Below are positions 52,908-62,717 of a DNA stretch of 64,000 nt, in pieces. The number at the start of each line of letters is the position of its first letter. The stretch's first letter is position 1. Under the pieces are notes generated by a model that was not told the origin of the DNA, did not search any database, and saw nothing but the letters and a program-made list of their open reading frames with translations. This stretch comes from Promicromonospora sp049532985 (lineage in GTDB: Bacteria; Actinomycetota; Actinomycetes; Actinomycetales; Cellulomonadaceae): contig NZ_CP186693.1 in NCBI RefSeq assembly GCF_049532985.1, positions 558,001 to 622,000 of the forward strand, read 5' to 3'. The position numbers and the translations under genes were made by a program.

Positions 52908-53701
52908 CGCGGATGGCGGGAGGCGCGGCGTCGCTCGTTCCCACCGGTGCGGGCCTCACCTCGTTCTGCGCCGAGGGCGCCGGGCCTCCCCTCGTCCTCG
53001 TCCACGGGCTCCAGGTCGGGCAGGAGCTCTTCGACGAGCTCCGCAGGCACCTGCAGGCAACGTTCACGGTGATCACTTACGACCAGCGCGATCGCGGGGC
53101 GACCTTGTTCGAGCCGTCGGCGTACACGACCGACGATCTGGCCGACGACCTCGCCGCGCTGATCGAGGCGCTCGGCTTCTCCCGTGCGCATGTGCTCGGC
53201 ACATCGTTCGGGGGGATGGTGGCGCAGGCATTCGCGTTGCGCCACGCCGACCTCCTGGACGGCCTGGTGCTCGGTGCGACGTCCCAGGCCCCGTTCCGTG
53301 CCGAGCGGATGCCGGTCGCCGTCGCAGAGCTCCTGGGTGCGCTCGAGAACGGTGACGAGGGGCGCGCCAGGGCTCTCCTCGCGCAGATGGCGCCATCCGC
53401 GGCATCCGCCCTGACGGCGACAGGCATGGTGGCGCCGCTCGACCGCAACGACGCGCTCATGCGGCGTTTTGCCGCCACGCGCTCGTTCGACACGCGCGGG
53501 CTCCTCGGCGCGATCGCCGCTCCAACGCTCGTCGTGCACGGGCGCGACGACACGATGGTGCCCGTGACGGACGCGCTGTCGATGGCGGGCGAGATCCCGC
53601 GTGCCGATGTGCTGGTGCTCGCCGGGAGCGGTCACGCGTGGGAGAACGAGCGGCCGGCCCGTGCGGCGGCGGCGATCGTCGCGTTCCTCGAAGCGTGCTG
53701 A
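52904..53701 (+). CDS. Alpha/beta hydrolase downstream of the crotonase
   Basis: 265 residues from GTG 52904, which overlaps the crotonase stop (GTGA) and has AAGG 4 nt upstream; ATG 52913 is a possible alternative. LVLVHGLQVGQELFDEL (oxyanion), GTSFGGMVAQAFALRHAD (nucleophile Ser), VHGRDDTMVP (Asp) and LAGSGHAWENERP (His). Similar to 3-oxoadipate enol-lactonase and esterase types. Probably acts on the product of the crotonase or on an ester precursor. Confidence 0.87.
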   Translation: MTRMAGGAASLVPTGAGLTSFCAEGAGPPLVLVHGLQVGQELFDELRRHLQATFTVITYDQRDRGATLFEPSAYTTDDLADDLAALIEALGFSRAHVLGTSFGGMVAQAFALRHADLLDGLVLGATSQAPFRAERMPVAVAELLGALENGDEGRARALLAQMAPSAASALTATGMVAPLDRNDALMRRFAATRSFDTRGLLGAIAAPTLVVHGRDDTMVPVTDALSMAGEIPRADVLVLAGSGHAWENERPARAAAAIVAFLEAC

Positions 53702-53704
53702 AGA

Positions 53705-53733
53705 CGGGGCGGCGCCGTGTGGGCGTCGCCCCG
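53705..53733. terminator. Bidirectional terminator between convergent genes
   Basis: CGGGGCG-G-CGCC, loop GTGTG, GGCG-T-CGCCCCG: a 12-bp stem with one G-T pair, between the stop of the hydrolase and the stop of the serine dehydratase. CTTTGG follows on the plus strand. Confidence 0.8.
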
Positions 53734-53766
53734 CTTTGGGCCTCGTCATCGGGCCTCGTCATCGCC

Positions 53767-55170
53767 TCAACACTCGACCACGTTGACGGCGAGCCCGCCC
53801 AGCGCCGTCTCCTTGTACTTGTTGCTCATGTCGGCGCCGGTATCGCGCATCGTCGCGATCACCTGATCGAGCGAGACACGGTGCTCGCCGTTACCCCAGA
53901 GCGCCATCTGCGCGGCGTTGATGGCCTTCGCCGCCGCGATCGCATTGCGCTCGATGCACGGAACCTGCACCAGCCCGCCGATCGGGTCGCAGGTGAGACC
54001 CAGGTTGTGCTCCATCGCGATCTCGGCGGCGTTCTCGACCTGGCGCGGGCTGCCGTCGAGTATCTCGGCCAGCCCTGCTGCGGCCATGGACGACGCTGAT
54101 CCGACCTCGCCCTGGCATCCCACCTCGGCGCCCGAGATCGAGGCGTTTGCCTTGTAGAGGGTGCCGATCGCTGCCGCGGCAAGGAGGAACCTCTCGACGA
54201 TGTCCTCGCGCACGCCTTCGCCGCCCGATCGGGCCGCGGGCGTGTAGTGCAGCGCGTAGTACAGCACCGCGGGGACGATGCCGGCTGCTCCGTTCGTCGG
54301 GGCCGTCACGACGCGCCCGCCGCTCGCGTTCTCCTCGTTGACGGCGAGGGCGATGAGGTTCACCCGCTGCTGCCAGTGCTCACCGTCGTGGTCGGGGTCC
54401 TCGACATCCAGTCGCGTCGCCCACTCGCCGGCGCGACGTCGTACGCCCAGCCCGCCGGGCAGCACGCCCGCCCGTTCGATGGAGGAGCGCACGCTCGACT
54501 CCATCACGTCCCAGATGCGGTGCAGGCCCGTGCGGATCTCGTCGTCCGGGCGGCGGGCGCGCTCGTTCTCGCGCATCACCTCGCTCACCGTCAGCCCGGT
54601 CCTGTCGCACACGGCGAGGAGCTCTGCCCCGGAACGGAACGGGAGAGGTGAGGTCTGTGGCCTCGCGGACGCGGGGGAGGGGTCATCACCCTCGCGCACG
54701 ATGAACCCGCCCCCGACCGAGAAGTACGTCTGCGCCAAGAGGCCGTCGCCGGCGGCATCGACGGCGGTGAACGAGAGGGCGTTGGGGTGTCGCGGGTGCA
54801 CGGTCAGCGGGCGCAGGACGAAGTCTTCGATCCGGCATGGGACGGGGTGCCGTCCGTCGAGCTCGACAGCCCCCGTGCGGGTGATCTCGTCGAGCCGCGC
54901 CGTGTACTCGTCAGGGGTGATCTCGTCCGAGCGTGCTCCGGTCAGTCCGAGCAGCACGGCTGTGAAGGTGCCGTGCCCCGCACCCGTCGCGGCGAGGGAC
55001 CCGAAGATCTCGACGTGCACCTTCGCCACACGGTCGATGACGCCGTGCTCGTCGAGCGAGGCGGCAAACGCGGCTGCGGCCTTCATCGGTCCGACGGTGT
55101 GAGAGCTGGAGGGGCCGATCCCGACCGTGAACAGATCGAAGACCCCGACGGTCGGCTGCACATGTCCCAT
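53767..55170 (-). CDS. sdaA: L-serine ammonia-lyase (single-chain, iron-sulfur)
   Basis: 467 residues. N-terminal beta domain GVFDLFTVGIGPSSSHTVGPMKAAAAFA (in part: GIGPSSSHTVGPM) and C-terminal catalytic domain TAPTNGAAGIVPAVL, SISGAEVGCQGEVGSASSMAAAGL (in part), NLGLTCDPIGGLVQVPCIERNA. The three Cys in GCQGEVG, LTCDPIGG and VPCIERN bind the 4Fe-4S cluster. Converts L-serine to pyruvate and ammonia. The divergent-side neighbour is an Lrp/AsnC regulator 63 nt upstream on the same strand, which may control it. Confidence 0.95.
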   Translation of the reverse strand: MGHVQPTVGVFDLFTVGIGPSSSHTVGPMKAAAAFAASLDEHGVIDRVAKVHVEIFGSLAATGAGHGTFTAVLLGLTGARSDEITPDEYTARLDEITRTGAVELDGRHPVPCRIEDFVLRPLTVHPRHPNALSFTAVDAAGDGLLAQTYFSVGGGFIVREGDDPSPASARPQTSPLPFRSGAELLAVCDRTGLTVSEVMRENERARRPDDEIRTGLHRIWDVMESSVRSSIERAGVLPGGLGVRRRAGEWATRLDVEDPDHDGEHWQQRVNLIALAVNEENASGGRVVTAPTNGAAGIVPAVLYYALHYTPAARSGGEGVREDIVERFLLAAAAIGTLYKANASISGAEVGCQGEVGSASSMAAAGLAEILDGSPRQVENAAEIAMEHNLGLTCDPIGGLVQVPCIERNAIAAAKAINAAQMALWGNGEHRVSLDQVIATMRDTGADMSNKYKETALGGLAVNVVEC

Positions 55171-55233
55171 GCGGCGTCACGATAGGCCCTGAGGCCGCAT
55201 AGATCGGCCATTCGCCGGTTCAATGCCGCAAGA

Positions 55234-56277
55234 CTACGCACGATGCAGTAATGAGTCCTGGAGCGGGACGGTGACGCCGGTTGCCAGTCCTACCGCGTTC
55301 AGGTAGCGCCCCTCCTTCTTCAGGCTGCGCAGCACCACTGATCGATCGGCGATGGAGACACCGGGGATGCGCTCGTCGATGGCAGCTTCGAGCCGCTGTA
55401 CGTCGGCGAGCGTTCTCATCCACACCGACAGCACGAGGTTGTACGGGCCGATCGTCGACGCGGCCATGCGCACCTCGTTGAGCCGGGTGATGGCGGCGCC
55501 GACTCGTTCGGCCATGGCTGCCGGCACTCGCAGGAAGTACCAGGCGTGCACCGGCCACCCCGAGTGGGCGCGTGCGACCTCGGTGCGCACGACCAGGCGT
55601 CCCTGGGCGCTGAGTGTCGCGAACGCCTCACGGATCCGGCGTGGCCCCGTGCCCAGCTCTCTGGCGATGGTGGTCACGGTGGCGCGCCCGTCGTGGCCGA
55701 GGATCTGCAGCAGGTCGTGCGCCAGCTGCCGTTCGACCTGTCCGCGCCCAGCCGACGGTGTGGTGATCGTGCGCTCGACCGATGCCACCTCGTCCGTCGA
55801 CAGTGAACGCAGGCGCCACTGGCCGGCGTCGGTGAACGGAGAGCTGAGCAGGAGCGTGCGCGTCGCCCGCACGCCGTCGAGCCGGCGCATCCTGCCCATG
55901 ATGTACTCGCTCAGTGCCTCTAGGTCGGTCGCGCCGACGATCACCAGCAGATCGCGGCCTCCGGCGGTGTGATCGATCGTGAACGCCTCGGGGTCGGCGG
56001 CGAGCGCGTTGGCGATCTCCAGCGTGGTGCCGGGGTCGGCCTCGATCTCGAGGATGGCTGACGGGCCGCGCGCCTCGGGGCCGGGGTGGCCTGCCACCCA
56101 TGCCAGGCCGTTCCCTGACAGTCGCTCCCAGCGGCGGGCGAGGGTGACCGAATCGACGCCGATGATCGGCGCGAGAGCGGCCCAGCGGGCTCGAGGGTTG
56201 ATCTGGAGCGCCTGGATCAGTCGCTTGTCGGTTTCGTCGAGGCTCGCAATCTGCGTCGAGGAATCCTCTGTTGTCAT
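55234..56277 (-). CDS. Double-length Lrp/AsnC-family regulator
   Basis: 347 residues, twice the usual Lrp length, made of two Lrp halves: HTH-RAM at about 12-150 (LDETDKRLIQALQINPRARWAALAPIIGVDSVTLARRW in part) and a second at about 180-335 (ERQLAHDLLQILGHDGRATVTTIARELG). ATG 56277 with GAAGGT upstream. Divergent from the M20 gene (116-nt gap) and upstream of sdaA on the same strand; likely senses an amino acid and controls one or both. Confidence 0.88.
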   Translation of the reverse strand: MTTEDSSTQIASLDETDKRLIQALQINPRARWAALAPIIGVDSVTLARRWERLSGNGLAWVAGHPGPEARGPSAILEIEADPGTTLEIANALAADPEAFTIDHTAGGRDLLVIVGATDLEALSEYIMGRMRRLDGVRATRTLLLSSPFTDAGQWRLRSLSTDEVASVERTITTPSAGRGQVERQLAHDLLQILGHDGRATVTTIARELGTGPRRIREAFATLSAQGRLVVRTEVARAHSGWPVHAWYFLRVPAAMAERVGAAITRLNEVRMAASTIGPYNLVLSVWMRTLADVQRLEAAIDERIPGVSIADRSVVLRSLKKEGRYLNAVGLATGVTVPLQDSLLHRA

Positions 56278-56393
56278 AAACCTTCATTGTAGGTAGCGGG
56301 GTCGCCGTGCTGGGTGAGCATGGGGCTGCGCATCCGCTGCACCGTTGCACGAGGCCCCCCTGACCGACCCGCCACCGAACCGATCGAGGAACG

Positions 56394-57596
56394 ATGACCC
56401 TCGCCCCACCCCAACTGTCCCACCCTGCGACCGACGAGGTCCGCGAGGCCCTGCTCGCCTCGCCTGCGGGCTGGAGAGATCAGGTCGTCGCCCTGAGCGG
56501 CGAGATTCACCGCGATCCCGAACTTGCGTTCACCGAGCACCGTGCGGCCGCCCGCGTGGCCGCGGTGCTGCACGACGCAGGGTTCACGGTGCGCGTGGGA
56601 GCCTTCGGGCTCGACACCGCGGTCGACGCCACCTTCGGGGAGGGGGACATCACGGTCGCGATCTGTGCCGAGTACGACGCGCTCCCCGGTATCGGCCACG
56701 CATGTGGACACAACATCATCGCAGCGGCCGGCGTCGGTGCGGCGATCGCGCTGGCTGGCGTCGCCGACACGTTGGGCATCCGGGTGAAACTGCTGGGAAC
56801 TCCGGCGGAGGAGCATGGCGGTGGCAAGATCCGCATGCTCGAAGCGGGGGCGTGGGACGACGTCGACTTCTCGCTCATGGTGCACGGCGGGCCCGGCCCG
56901 GACCTGCGCTGCGCGGACGTGCGCACGCAGGCCGTGGCGCGGTTCGACGTGTCCTTCCACGGGCTCCCCGGTCATGCGGGCGCTCCCAGCCCGGAGGCAC
57001 TCAACGCGTCGAACGCCGCGACGGTCGGGCTCGTCGCGCTGGGGCTCCTCCGCCAGCACCTCCCCGACGGCGTCCGGGCCAACGCCTTCGTCGCCGAGGG
57101 AGGCGAGGCGACGAACATCATTCCGTCCTCGACCCGGGTACGTGCCGAGGTGCGCGCTGACACGCTCGAAGCCGTGGACAACGCGCGACGCCGCGTCCTC
57201 GCCTGCTTCGAGGGCGGCGCGATCTCGACCGGATGCTCGTGGAGCTGGGAAGACGCCGAGCCCACGTATGCCGACGTCGTGCAGAACCCCGTGCTCGCCC
57301 ATGCGTGGGATCGCAACCTCTCCGCCCTCGGACGTTCACCGCAACCACATACGGGACCACCAGGCGGCTCGACGGACATGGGCAACGTCTCCCAGACCGT
57401 TCCCTCGATCCATCCACTCATCGCCATCCGGGGGTGCACCTCGGCACCACACACCCCCGAGTTCACCAGCGACGCGATCGGCCCGGCCGCCGAGAAGGCA
57501 GCTGTCGACGGGGCCCTTGCGATGGCGCTCACCACCGCTGATGCCGTGGCGCACCTCCGGGCGCGGCAAGTGCCCGGCGGCGGCCAGAAGTTCTAG
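56394..57596 (+). CDS. M20-family metal-dependent amidohydrolase
   Basis: 400 residues, GAGGA before ATG 56394. M20D/IAA-amino-acid hydrolase pattern: LSGEIHRDPELAFTEHRAAARV, AICAEYDALPGIGHACGHNII (metal and catalytic His/Cys/Asp), GTPAEEHGGGKIRM (catalytic Glu), FHGLPGHAGAPSPEALNASNA (dimerisation domain) and GSTDMGNVSQTVPSIHP (C-terminal metal ligand). Hydrolyses an N-acyl or amide bond of amino acids or p-aminobenzoyl-glutamate-like substrates. Regulated with the divergent Lrp gene, by inference. Confidence 0.92.
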   Translation: MTLAPPQLSHPATDEVREALLASPAGWRDQVVALSGEIHRDPELAFTEHRAAARVAAVLHDAGFTVRVGAFGLDTAVDATFGEGDITVAICAEYDALPGIGHACGHNIIAAAGVGAAIALAGVADTLGIRVKLLGTPAEEHGGGKIRMLEAGAWDDVDFSLMVHGGPGPDLRCADVRTQAVARFDVSFHGLPGHAGAPSPEALNASNAATVGLVALGLLRQHLPDGVRANAFVAEGGEATNIIPSSTRVRAEVRADTLEAVDNARRRVLACFEGGAISTGCSWSWEDAEPTYADVVQNPVLAHAWDRNLSALGRSPQPHTGPPGGSTDMGNVSQTVPSIHPLIAIRGCTSAPHTPEFTSDAIGPAAEKAAVDGALAMALTTADAVAHLRARQVPGGGQKF

Positions 57597-57972
57597 GGAA
57601 TGCTTTACGAGAGGTGATACCGGACGCGTTACTGGACGGGACTGCTGCACGGACTGTGACCGGTCATGGCCACCGGGGTCTGCGCGACGTCTGACTCAGT
57701 AGCGAGCCGGTAGGCACCGGCAGTCTGACCGTGCGCGACGGCATCGGCCACTGTTCGCCGGTTCCGTGCTCTCGCGCGCACATCAGTGCCTTCAGGCCGC
57801 ACTGCTGGCGCTTGAGTGCGCACAGCCCGGCGACTCGGCTGCACGTCGCGGGTGGTCAGACACAGGAGCCGAGGGGTGGGCGAACGCAAGTCATCGCTGC
57901 ACAAGATGCTCCGCCTCGGCCTTCGCCGGCCAAGAACCGTGCCCCGCACCGTTCGGTCCCGTAGCTGGTCGG
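57597..57972. other. 376-nt gap without a supported gene
   Basis: Holds the second copy of the 16-bp repeat (57638-57653). Frames on both strands have chance-like composition. Confidence 0.5.
57638..57653 (+). repeat. 16-bp dispersed repeat, copy 2
   Basis: GGGACTGCTGCACGGA, identical to 11469-11484 and followed by a similar GTGACCGG. Confidence 0.5.
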
Positions 57973-58956
<984 letters not shown>

Positions 58957-58988
58957 TGGAAGCTCCAAGTTCCTGGGAATCATCAGGA

Positions 58989-59001
58989 GATAACGTTATC
59001 C
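58989..59001. promoter_or_regulatory. LacI-type operator before the dehydrogenase gene
   Basis: GATAACGTTATCC on the plus strand; GATAACGTTATC is a perfect 12-bp palindrome. On the minus strand it reads TAGGATAACGTTATC, the same -10/operator composite as at 60237-60252. Confidence 0.75.
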
Positions 59002-59049
59002 TACGGTGTCGAGGGAGGGTGATGTCGTCCGGTCGGTCCGCCCGGTGGT

Positions 59050-60066
59050 TCAGGCCCGGGGCGCGGCGGTCGACTCGCGGACGACGAGCTGGGGTACGAC
59101 GACGCTGGACGTCACCTCGTTGTCGCCGTCGATGAGCCCGGCCAGCAGGCCGAACGCCCGCTGGCCGAGGTCCTCGAAGTCCTGGTCGACCGTGGTGAGC
59201 GACGGCTGCCACATGGTGACCAGCGGCTGGTCGTCGAAGCCGATGACGGAGACGTCCTCCGGGACACGCACGCCGCGGTCGGTCAGGGCTCGCATGAGCC
59301 CGATGGCGATCTCGTCGTTGCCGCACAGGACCGCGGTCACGTCGTCGCGTCCCGCGATGCGCTCGCCCCAGCGGTAGCCGGACGTCGCGTCCCAGTCGGC
59401 GTTCATCACGGGTGGGGCGTCGGTGCCCGCGGCCGTCAGGGCCGCGCGCCAGCCGTCGGTGCGGCCCGAGTGCTTGCCGGACGTCGGGCCGGCGATGTGG
59501 TGGACGGTGCGATGGCCGAGGCGCAGCAGGTAGGCAGTGGCTTCGCGGGCGGCGGTCCGTTCGTCGATCAGCGCGGCGGGGACCCCGCCGGTCCTGCGCG
59601 ACCCGCCGCCGGCCACCACGACGGGGAGGCCTTCGGGCAGCAGGTGGCGGGCGTTGATGCCGGCCCGGTCGAACTCGAGCACGATCGCCCCGGCGATGGG
59701 TTGAGCCAGCGCGAGGTCGACGGAGCGCTTGAGGTCGTCGTCGCCGTGTTCCACGACGGTGATCGTGACGGACATCCCGGCATGCCGTGCGGCGATCTCG
59801 ATGCCCTGGATCGTGCGTGCGTACCCGTAGTTGGCCGTGGCGCCGGCCAGCACGGACACCAGCGTGCGCCGGCCGGAGCGCATCGAGCGGGCGGCCTCGT
59901 TCGGGCGGTAGCCGAGCGTCGCCACCGCGCGGTGGACGCGCTCGGCGAGCTCGGGGGCCACGTACTTCGATCCGTTGAGGACGCGCGAGACCGTCGGCAC
60001 GGACACCCCGGCCTCGCGGGCGACGTCGGCGAGCACCGGCGCCCGGTAGCCCTTCTGGGTCTTCAT
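59050..60066 (-). CDS. LacI-family transcriptional regulator
   Basis: 338 residues from ATG 60066. N-terminal HTH VLADVAREAGVSVPTVSRVLNGSKYVAPEL (in part: AGVSVPTVSRVLNG) and hinge helix (YRPNEAARSMRSGRRTLV), then a periplasmic-binding-like sugar domain with LCGNDEIAIGLMRAL, VPEDVSVIGFDDQPL and ending PQLVVRESTA. Sits between the dehydrogenase and the ABC importer and is expected to repress both through the GATAACGWTATC sites. The upstream part of the longer frame crosses the divergent promoter and is not coding. Confidence 0.93.
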   Translation of the reverse strand: MKTQKGYRAPVLADVAREAGVSVPTVSRVLNGSKYVAPELAERVHRAVATLGYRPNEAARSMRSGRRTLVSVLAGATANYGYARTIQGIEIAARHAGMSVTITVVEHGDDDLKRSVDLALAQPIAGAIVLEFDRAGINARHLLPEGLPVVVAGGGSRRTGGVPAALIDERTAAREATAYLLRLGHRTVHHIAGPTSGKHSGRTDGWRAALTAAGTDAPPVMNADWDATSGYRWGERIAGRDDVTAVLCGNDEIAIGLMRALTDRGVRVPEDVSVIGFDDQPLVTMWQPSLTTVDQDFEDLGQRAFGLLAGLIDGDNEVTSSVVVPQLVVRESTAAPRA

Positions 60067-60213
60067 GGATCGAGGATAGGGGAGGTGGCCGGGCACATCG
60101 TTCTCCTGGACCCTGCGGGGTGTCGTGCCACGGCTGGCCGGCCGCAGAACCGCTGCAGGAAAGCCGTCCACCAGGAGCTGAACCAACCGACGATCGAGGG
60201 TCGGTGACGGGCT

Positions 60214-60252
60214 CTTGACCTTCGGGCTGACCTGTGTAGGATAACGATATCC
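60214..60252 (+). promoter_or_regulatory. Promoter with overlapping LacI operator for the sugar importer
   Basis: TTGACC (60214-60219), 17-bp spacer, TAGGAT (60237-60242), and the operator GGATAACGATATCC (60239-60252) overlapping the -10 box. Arms GGATA/TATCC are perfect. Binding of the LacI protein would block the promoter. About 145 nt of leader precede the binding-protein gene. Confidence 0.8.
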
Positions 60253-60397
60253 CGACCGTCGCTCGGTGGAGAACGGTGTGGTCGGGTCTCGGAACGACCC
60301 TGTCGGCGGTGCCGGCGGAGGTTTCTTGCCGGTGCGGACAAGGCCCCGTCCGACGGAGTGACGGGGACGCGCACGGATGTCTCGAAGGAGAGAGCTG

Positions 60398-61717
60398 ATG
60401 AGGAAGAACCGCACCCGTTGGGTCACGACGGGGGTCGCCGCGGCGGCCACGCTGAGCCTGGCCGCCTGTTCCGCCGGCGGCTCGGCCGCTGGTCCCGTGG
60501 CGGACGGCCCTGTGCCCATCGAGATCTGGGGCTGGGACCCTGATACCGGCGAGCAGACGGTCGAGGCGTTCAACGAGGCCCAGGACGAGGTCGAGGCCAC
60601 CTACGTGCTGCAGGCCGACAACATCGCGACCCAGACGAACTTCCGCAACGCCTTCGAGGCCGGCGAGGAGCTCCCGTGTCTCGTTGAGGGGTTCGGGCCG
60701 CTGACCACGGCGGTCGTCAACGGCTGGGCACAGGACATCACCGACGCCGTCACGCCGCTGGAGGACGTCTTCAGCGAGGGCGCGCTCGCGTCGGCCACGG
60801 TCGACGGCCGCTACTACGGTGTCCCGACCGGTTCGGACGGCCAGTTCCTGATCTACAACGAGCGCACCTTCGAGGCGGCCGGTGTGTCGGTGCCCACGAC
60901 GTGGGAGGAGTTCGTCGATGTGGGTCGTCAGCTGCGGGCCGAGGGCGTCGACATGACCAACCTCGCCGGCGAGGACCCGACCACGCTCATCAACCTCTCC
61001 CAGATGGCGGGCGCGGAGTGGTTCACCATCGACGGTGACCGGTGGATCGTGAACTTCCTGGGCGAGGAGACGCTCCAGGCCGCGGACATCATCCAGCAGC
61101 TCATCGACGACGACCTCGTGTCGAACCAGACGTACCAGGACCGCCCGGCCCTGTACGCGCACTTCGACTCCGGCGACATGGCTTCCACGCCGACGCAGTG
61201 GTGGTCCCTGACCGGCCTCAGGACCAACCTCACCGAGTCGGCGGGGGACTGGGTGGCGACCACGATCCCGCAGTTCGAGGGCGCCGACGAGCCGGTCGCG
61301 CCCGGCCGTACCGAACCGTGGTTCGTGCCGGTCGGCTGCGAGAACCCCGACGCCGTGATGGCCTACATGGCCTGGACGGCGTCGCCCGACGGGATCGAGG
61401 CGGGCCGCAACCCGCAGACCGGCGCGGTGAACTTCCCCACGCAGATCGCGGACCCCGCGCCGTACGTCGAGGACATCATCCCCGAGGGCTTCTTCGTCGA
61501 TGACGAGGAGGCGGGTGACGTCATTGTCGAGACGCAGTCCCGGGTGATCGGAAAGTTCGAGCTCGGCCCGAACTACGACGCCTGGTTCCCCGAGATGCAG
61601 GACCAGTGGGGCAAGGCGGTGGCCGGTGAGATCACCGTTGAGGAGGCGCTCCAGGCGGTCCAGGACTTCGTGGCCGCCGACCTGGACGCCAAGGGCATCG
61701 ACCACACGGTCGGCTGA
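60398..61717 (+). CDS. Sugar ABC transporter substrate-binding lipoprotein
   Basis: 439 residues from ATG 60398 with GAAGGAGAG upstream. Lipoprotein signal with lipobox LAAC at about residues 21-24. Mature part is a family-1 extracellular solute-binding fold: IEIWGWDPDTGEQTVEAFN opening, YGVPTGSDGQFLIYNERTFEAAGV, and WTASPDGIEAGRNPQTGAVNFP near the end. Many aromatic residues suit a carbohydrate ligand. First gene of the LacI-controlled import operon. Confidence 0.93.
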   Translation: MRKNRTRWVTTGVAAAATLSLAACSAGGSAAGPVADGPVPIEIWGWDPDTGEQTVEAFNEAQDEVEATYVLQADNIATQTNFRNAFEAGEELPCLVEGFGPLTTAVVNGWAQDITDAVTPLEDVFSEGALASATVDGRYYGVPTGSDGQFLIYNERTFEAAGVSVPTTWEEFVDVGRQLRAEGVDMTNLAGEDPTTLINLSQMAGAEWFTIDGDRWIVNFLGEETLQAADIIQQLIDDDLVSNQTYQDRPALYAHFDSGDMASTPTQWWSLTGLRTNLTESAGDWVATTIPQFEGADEPVAPGRTEPWFVPVGCENPDAVMAYMAWTASPDGIEAGRNPQTGAVNFPTQIADPAPYVEDIIPEGFFVDDEEAGDVIVETQSRVIGKFELGPNYDAWFPEMQDQWGKAVAGEITVEEALQAVQDFVAADLDAKGIDHTVG

Positions 61718-61742
61718 CCGCGATCGCGAGGGGAGGATGCTG

Positions 61743-62717
61743 ATGACCGTCACCACCGAGCGGACCGCGCCCGGGAACGGCACCCGCGGCGGGGGCGGGC
61801 CTGGTGCCTCCCCTCGTCGGCCGCGCCTGGGCTGGCGCACCGTGCAGGCGTGGAAGGGAGCGTCGCTGACGTTCCCGTTCCTCGCCGGATTCACACTCTT
61901 CGTCCTGGTACCCGTGGTCATGGCACTGCGCGAGAGCGTCTTCGCCGCCAAGTCGTCGGGCCTGGGCTTCGGGGGACAGACCGTCTCCTTCGTCGGGCTG
62001 GACAACTTCGTGGCCGGCTTCCAGGACCCGGTGTTCTGGACCGGCATGCTGCGGGTGTTCGTCTACGCGCTGGTCCTGGTGCCGGTCACGCAGCTGCTCA
62101 GCCTGGGTGCCGCACTGCTGCTCGACGCCGCACGGAGGCGGACGGCGGCCCGGTTCCGTGTCGTGCTCCTGCTGCCCTACATGGTCCCCGGGATCATCGC
62201 GACCGTGGTCTGGATCTACCAGTACAGCCCTGCCGTCGGGCCGCTGACCCAGTTCTTCGAGCTGTTCGGCGTCCACCCGAACTTCTACTCCGCCGACCTG
62301 TTCTGGGTATCGATCGGCAACCTCACCCTGTGGGGAGCGCTCGGATTCAACATGCTGATCCTCTACGGGTCGCTGCAGTCCGTCCCGCACGAGATCTTCG
62401 AGGCCGCGCGGCTGGACGGCGCGTCCGAGCTCCGGCTCGCCGTGTCGATCAAGGTGCCCTTCGTGCGCGGGTCGCTCGTCCTGACCTCGCTGCTGTCGAT
62501 CATCGCGACCCTGCAGCTGTTCAACGAACCGCTGCTCTTCCGCGCGGTCGCGCCGGAGGCGATCACCAAAGACCTGACCCCCGCGATGATGATCTACAAC
62601 CAGGCGTTCCAGGTCGGCGACCTCAACTACGCCACCGCCTTGTCGGTCATCCTCGCCCTGGTCGTCGGAGCCGCGTCGGCCGTGATCTACCGCGTGATGA
62701 ACAAGGAGCAAGCATGA
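61743..62717 (+). CDS. Sugar ABC transporter permease (MalF type)
   Basis: 324 residues from ATG 61743, 6 nt after GGGAGG; an ATG at 61737 is too close to it. Six hydrophobic helices after a basic N-terminus (FPFLAGFTLFVLVPVVMALRESVF first, in part). The EAA loop reads EIFEAARLDGASELRLAVSIKVPF (in part: EAARLDGASEL), the contact to the ATPase. No ATPase gene is in the window; actinobacterial CUT1 importers often share an MsiK-type ATPase encoded elsewhere. Confidence 0.93.
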   Translation: MTVTTERTAPGNGTRGGGGPGASPRRPRLGWRTVQAWKGASLTFPFLAGFTLFVLVPVVMALRESVFAAKSSGLGFGGQTVSFVGLDNFVAGFQDPVFWTGMLRVFVYALVLVPVTQLLSLGAALLLDAARRRTAARFRVVLLLPYMVPGIIATVVWIYQYSPAVGPLTQFFELFGVHPNFYSADLFWVSIGNLTLWGALGFNMLILYGSLQSVPHEIFEAARLDGASELRLAVSIKVPFVRGSLVLTSLLSIIATLQLFNEPLLFRAVAPEAITKDLTPAMMIYNQAFQVGDLNYATALSVILALVVGAASAVIYRVMNKEQA

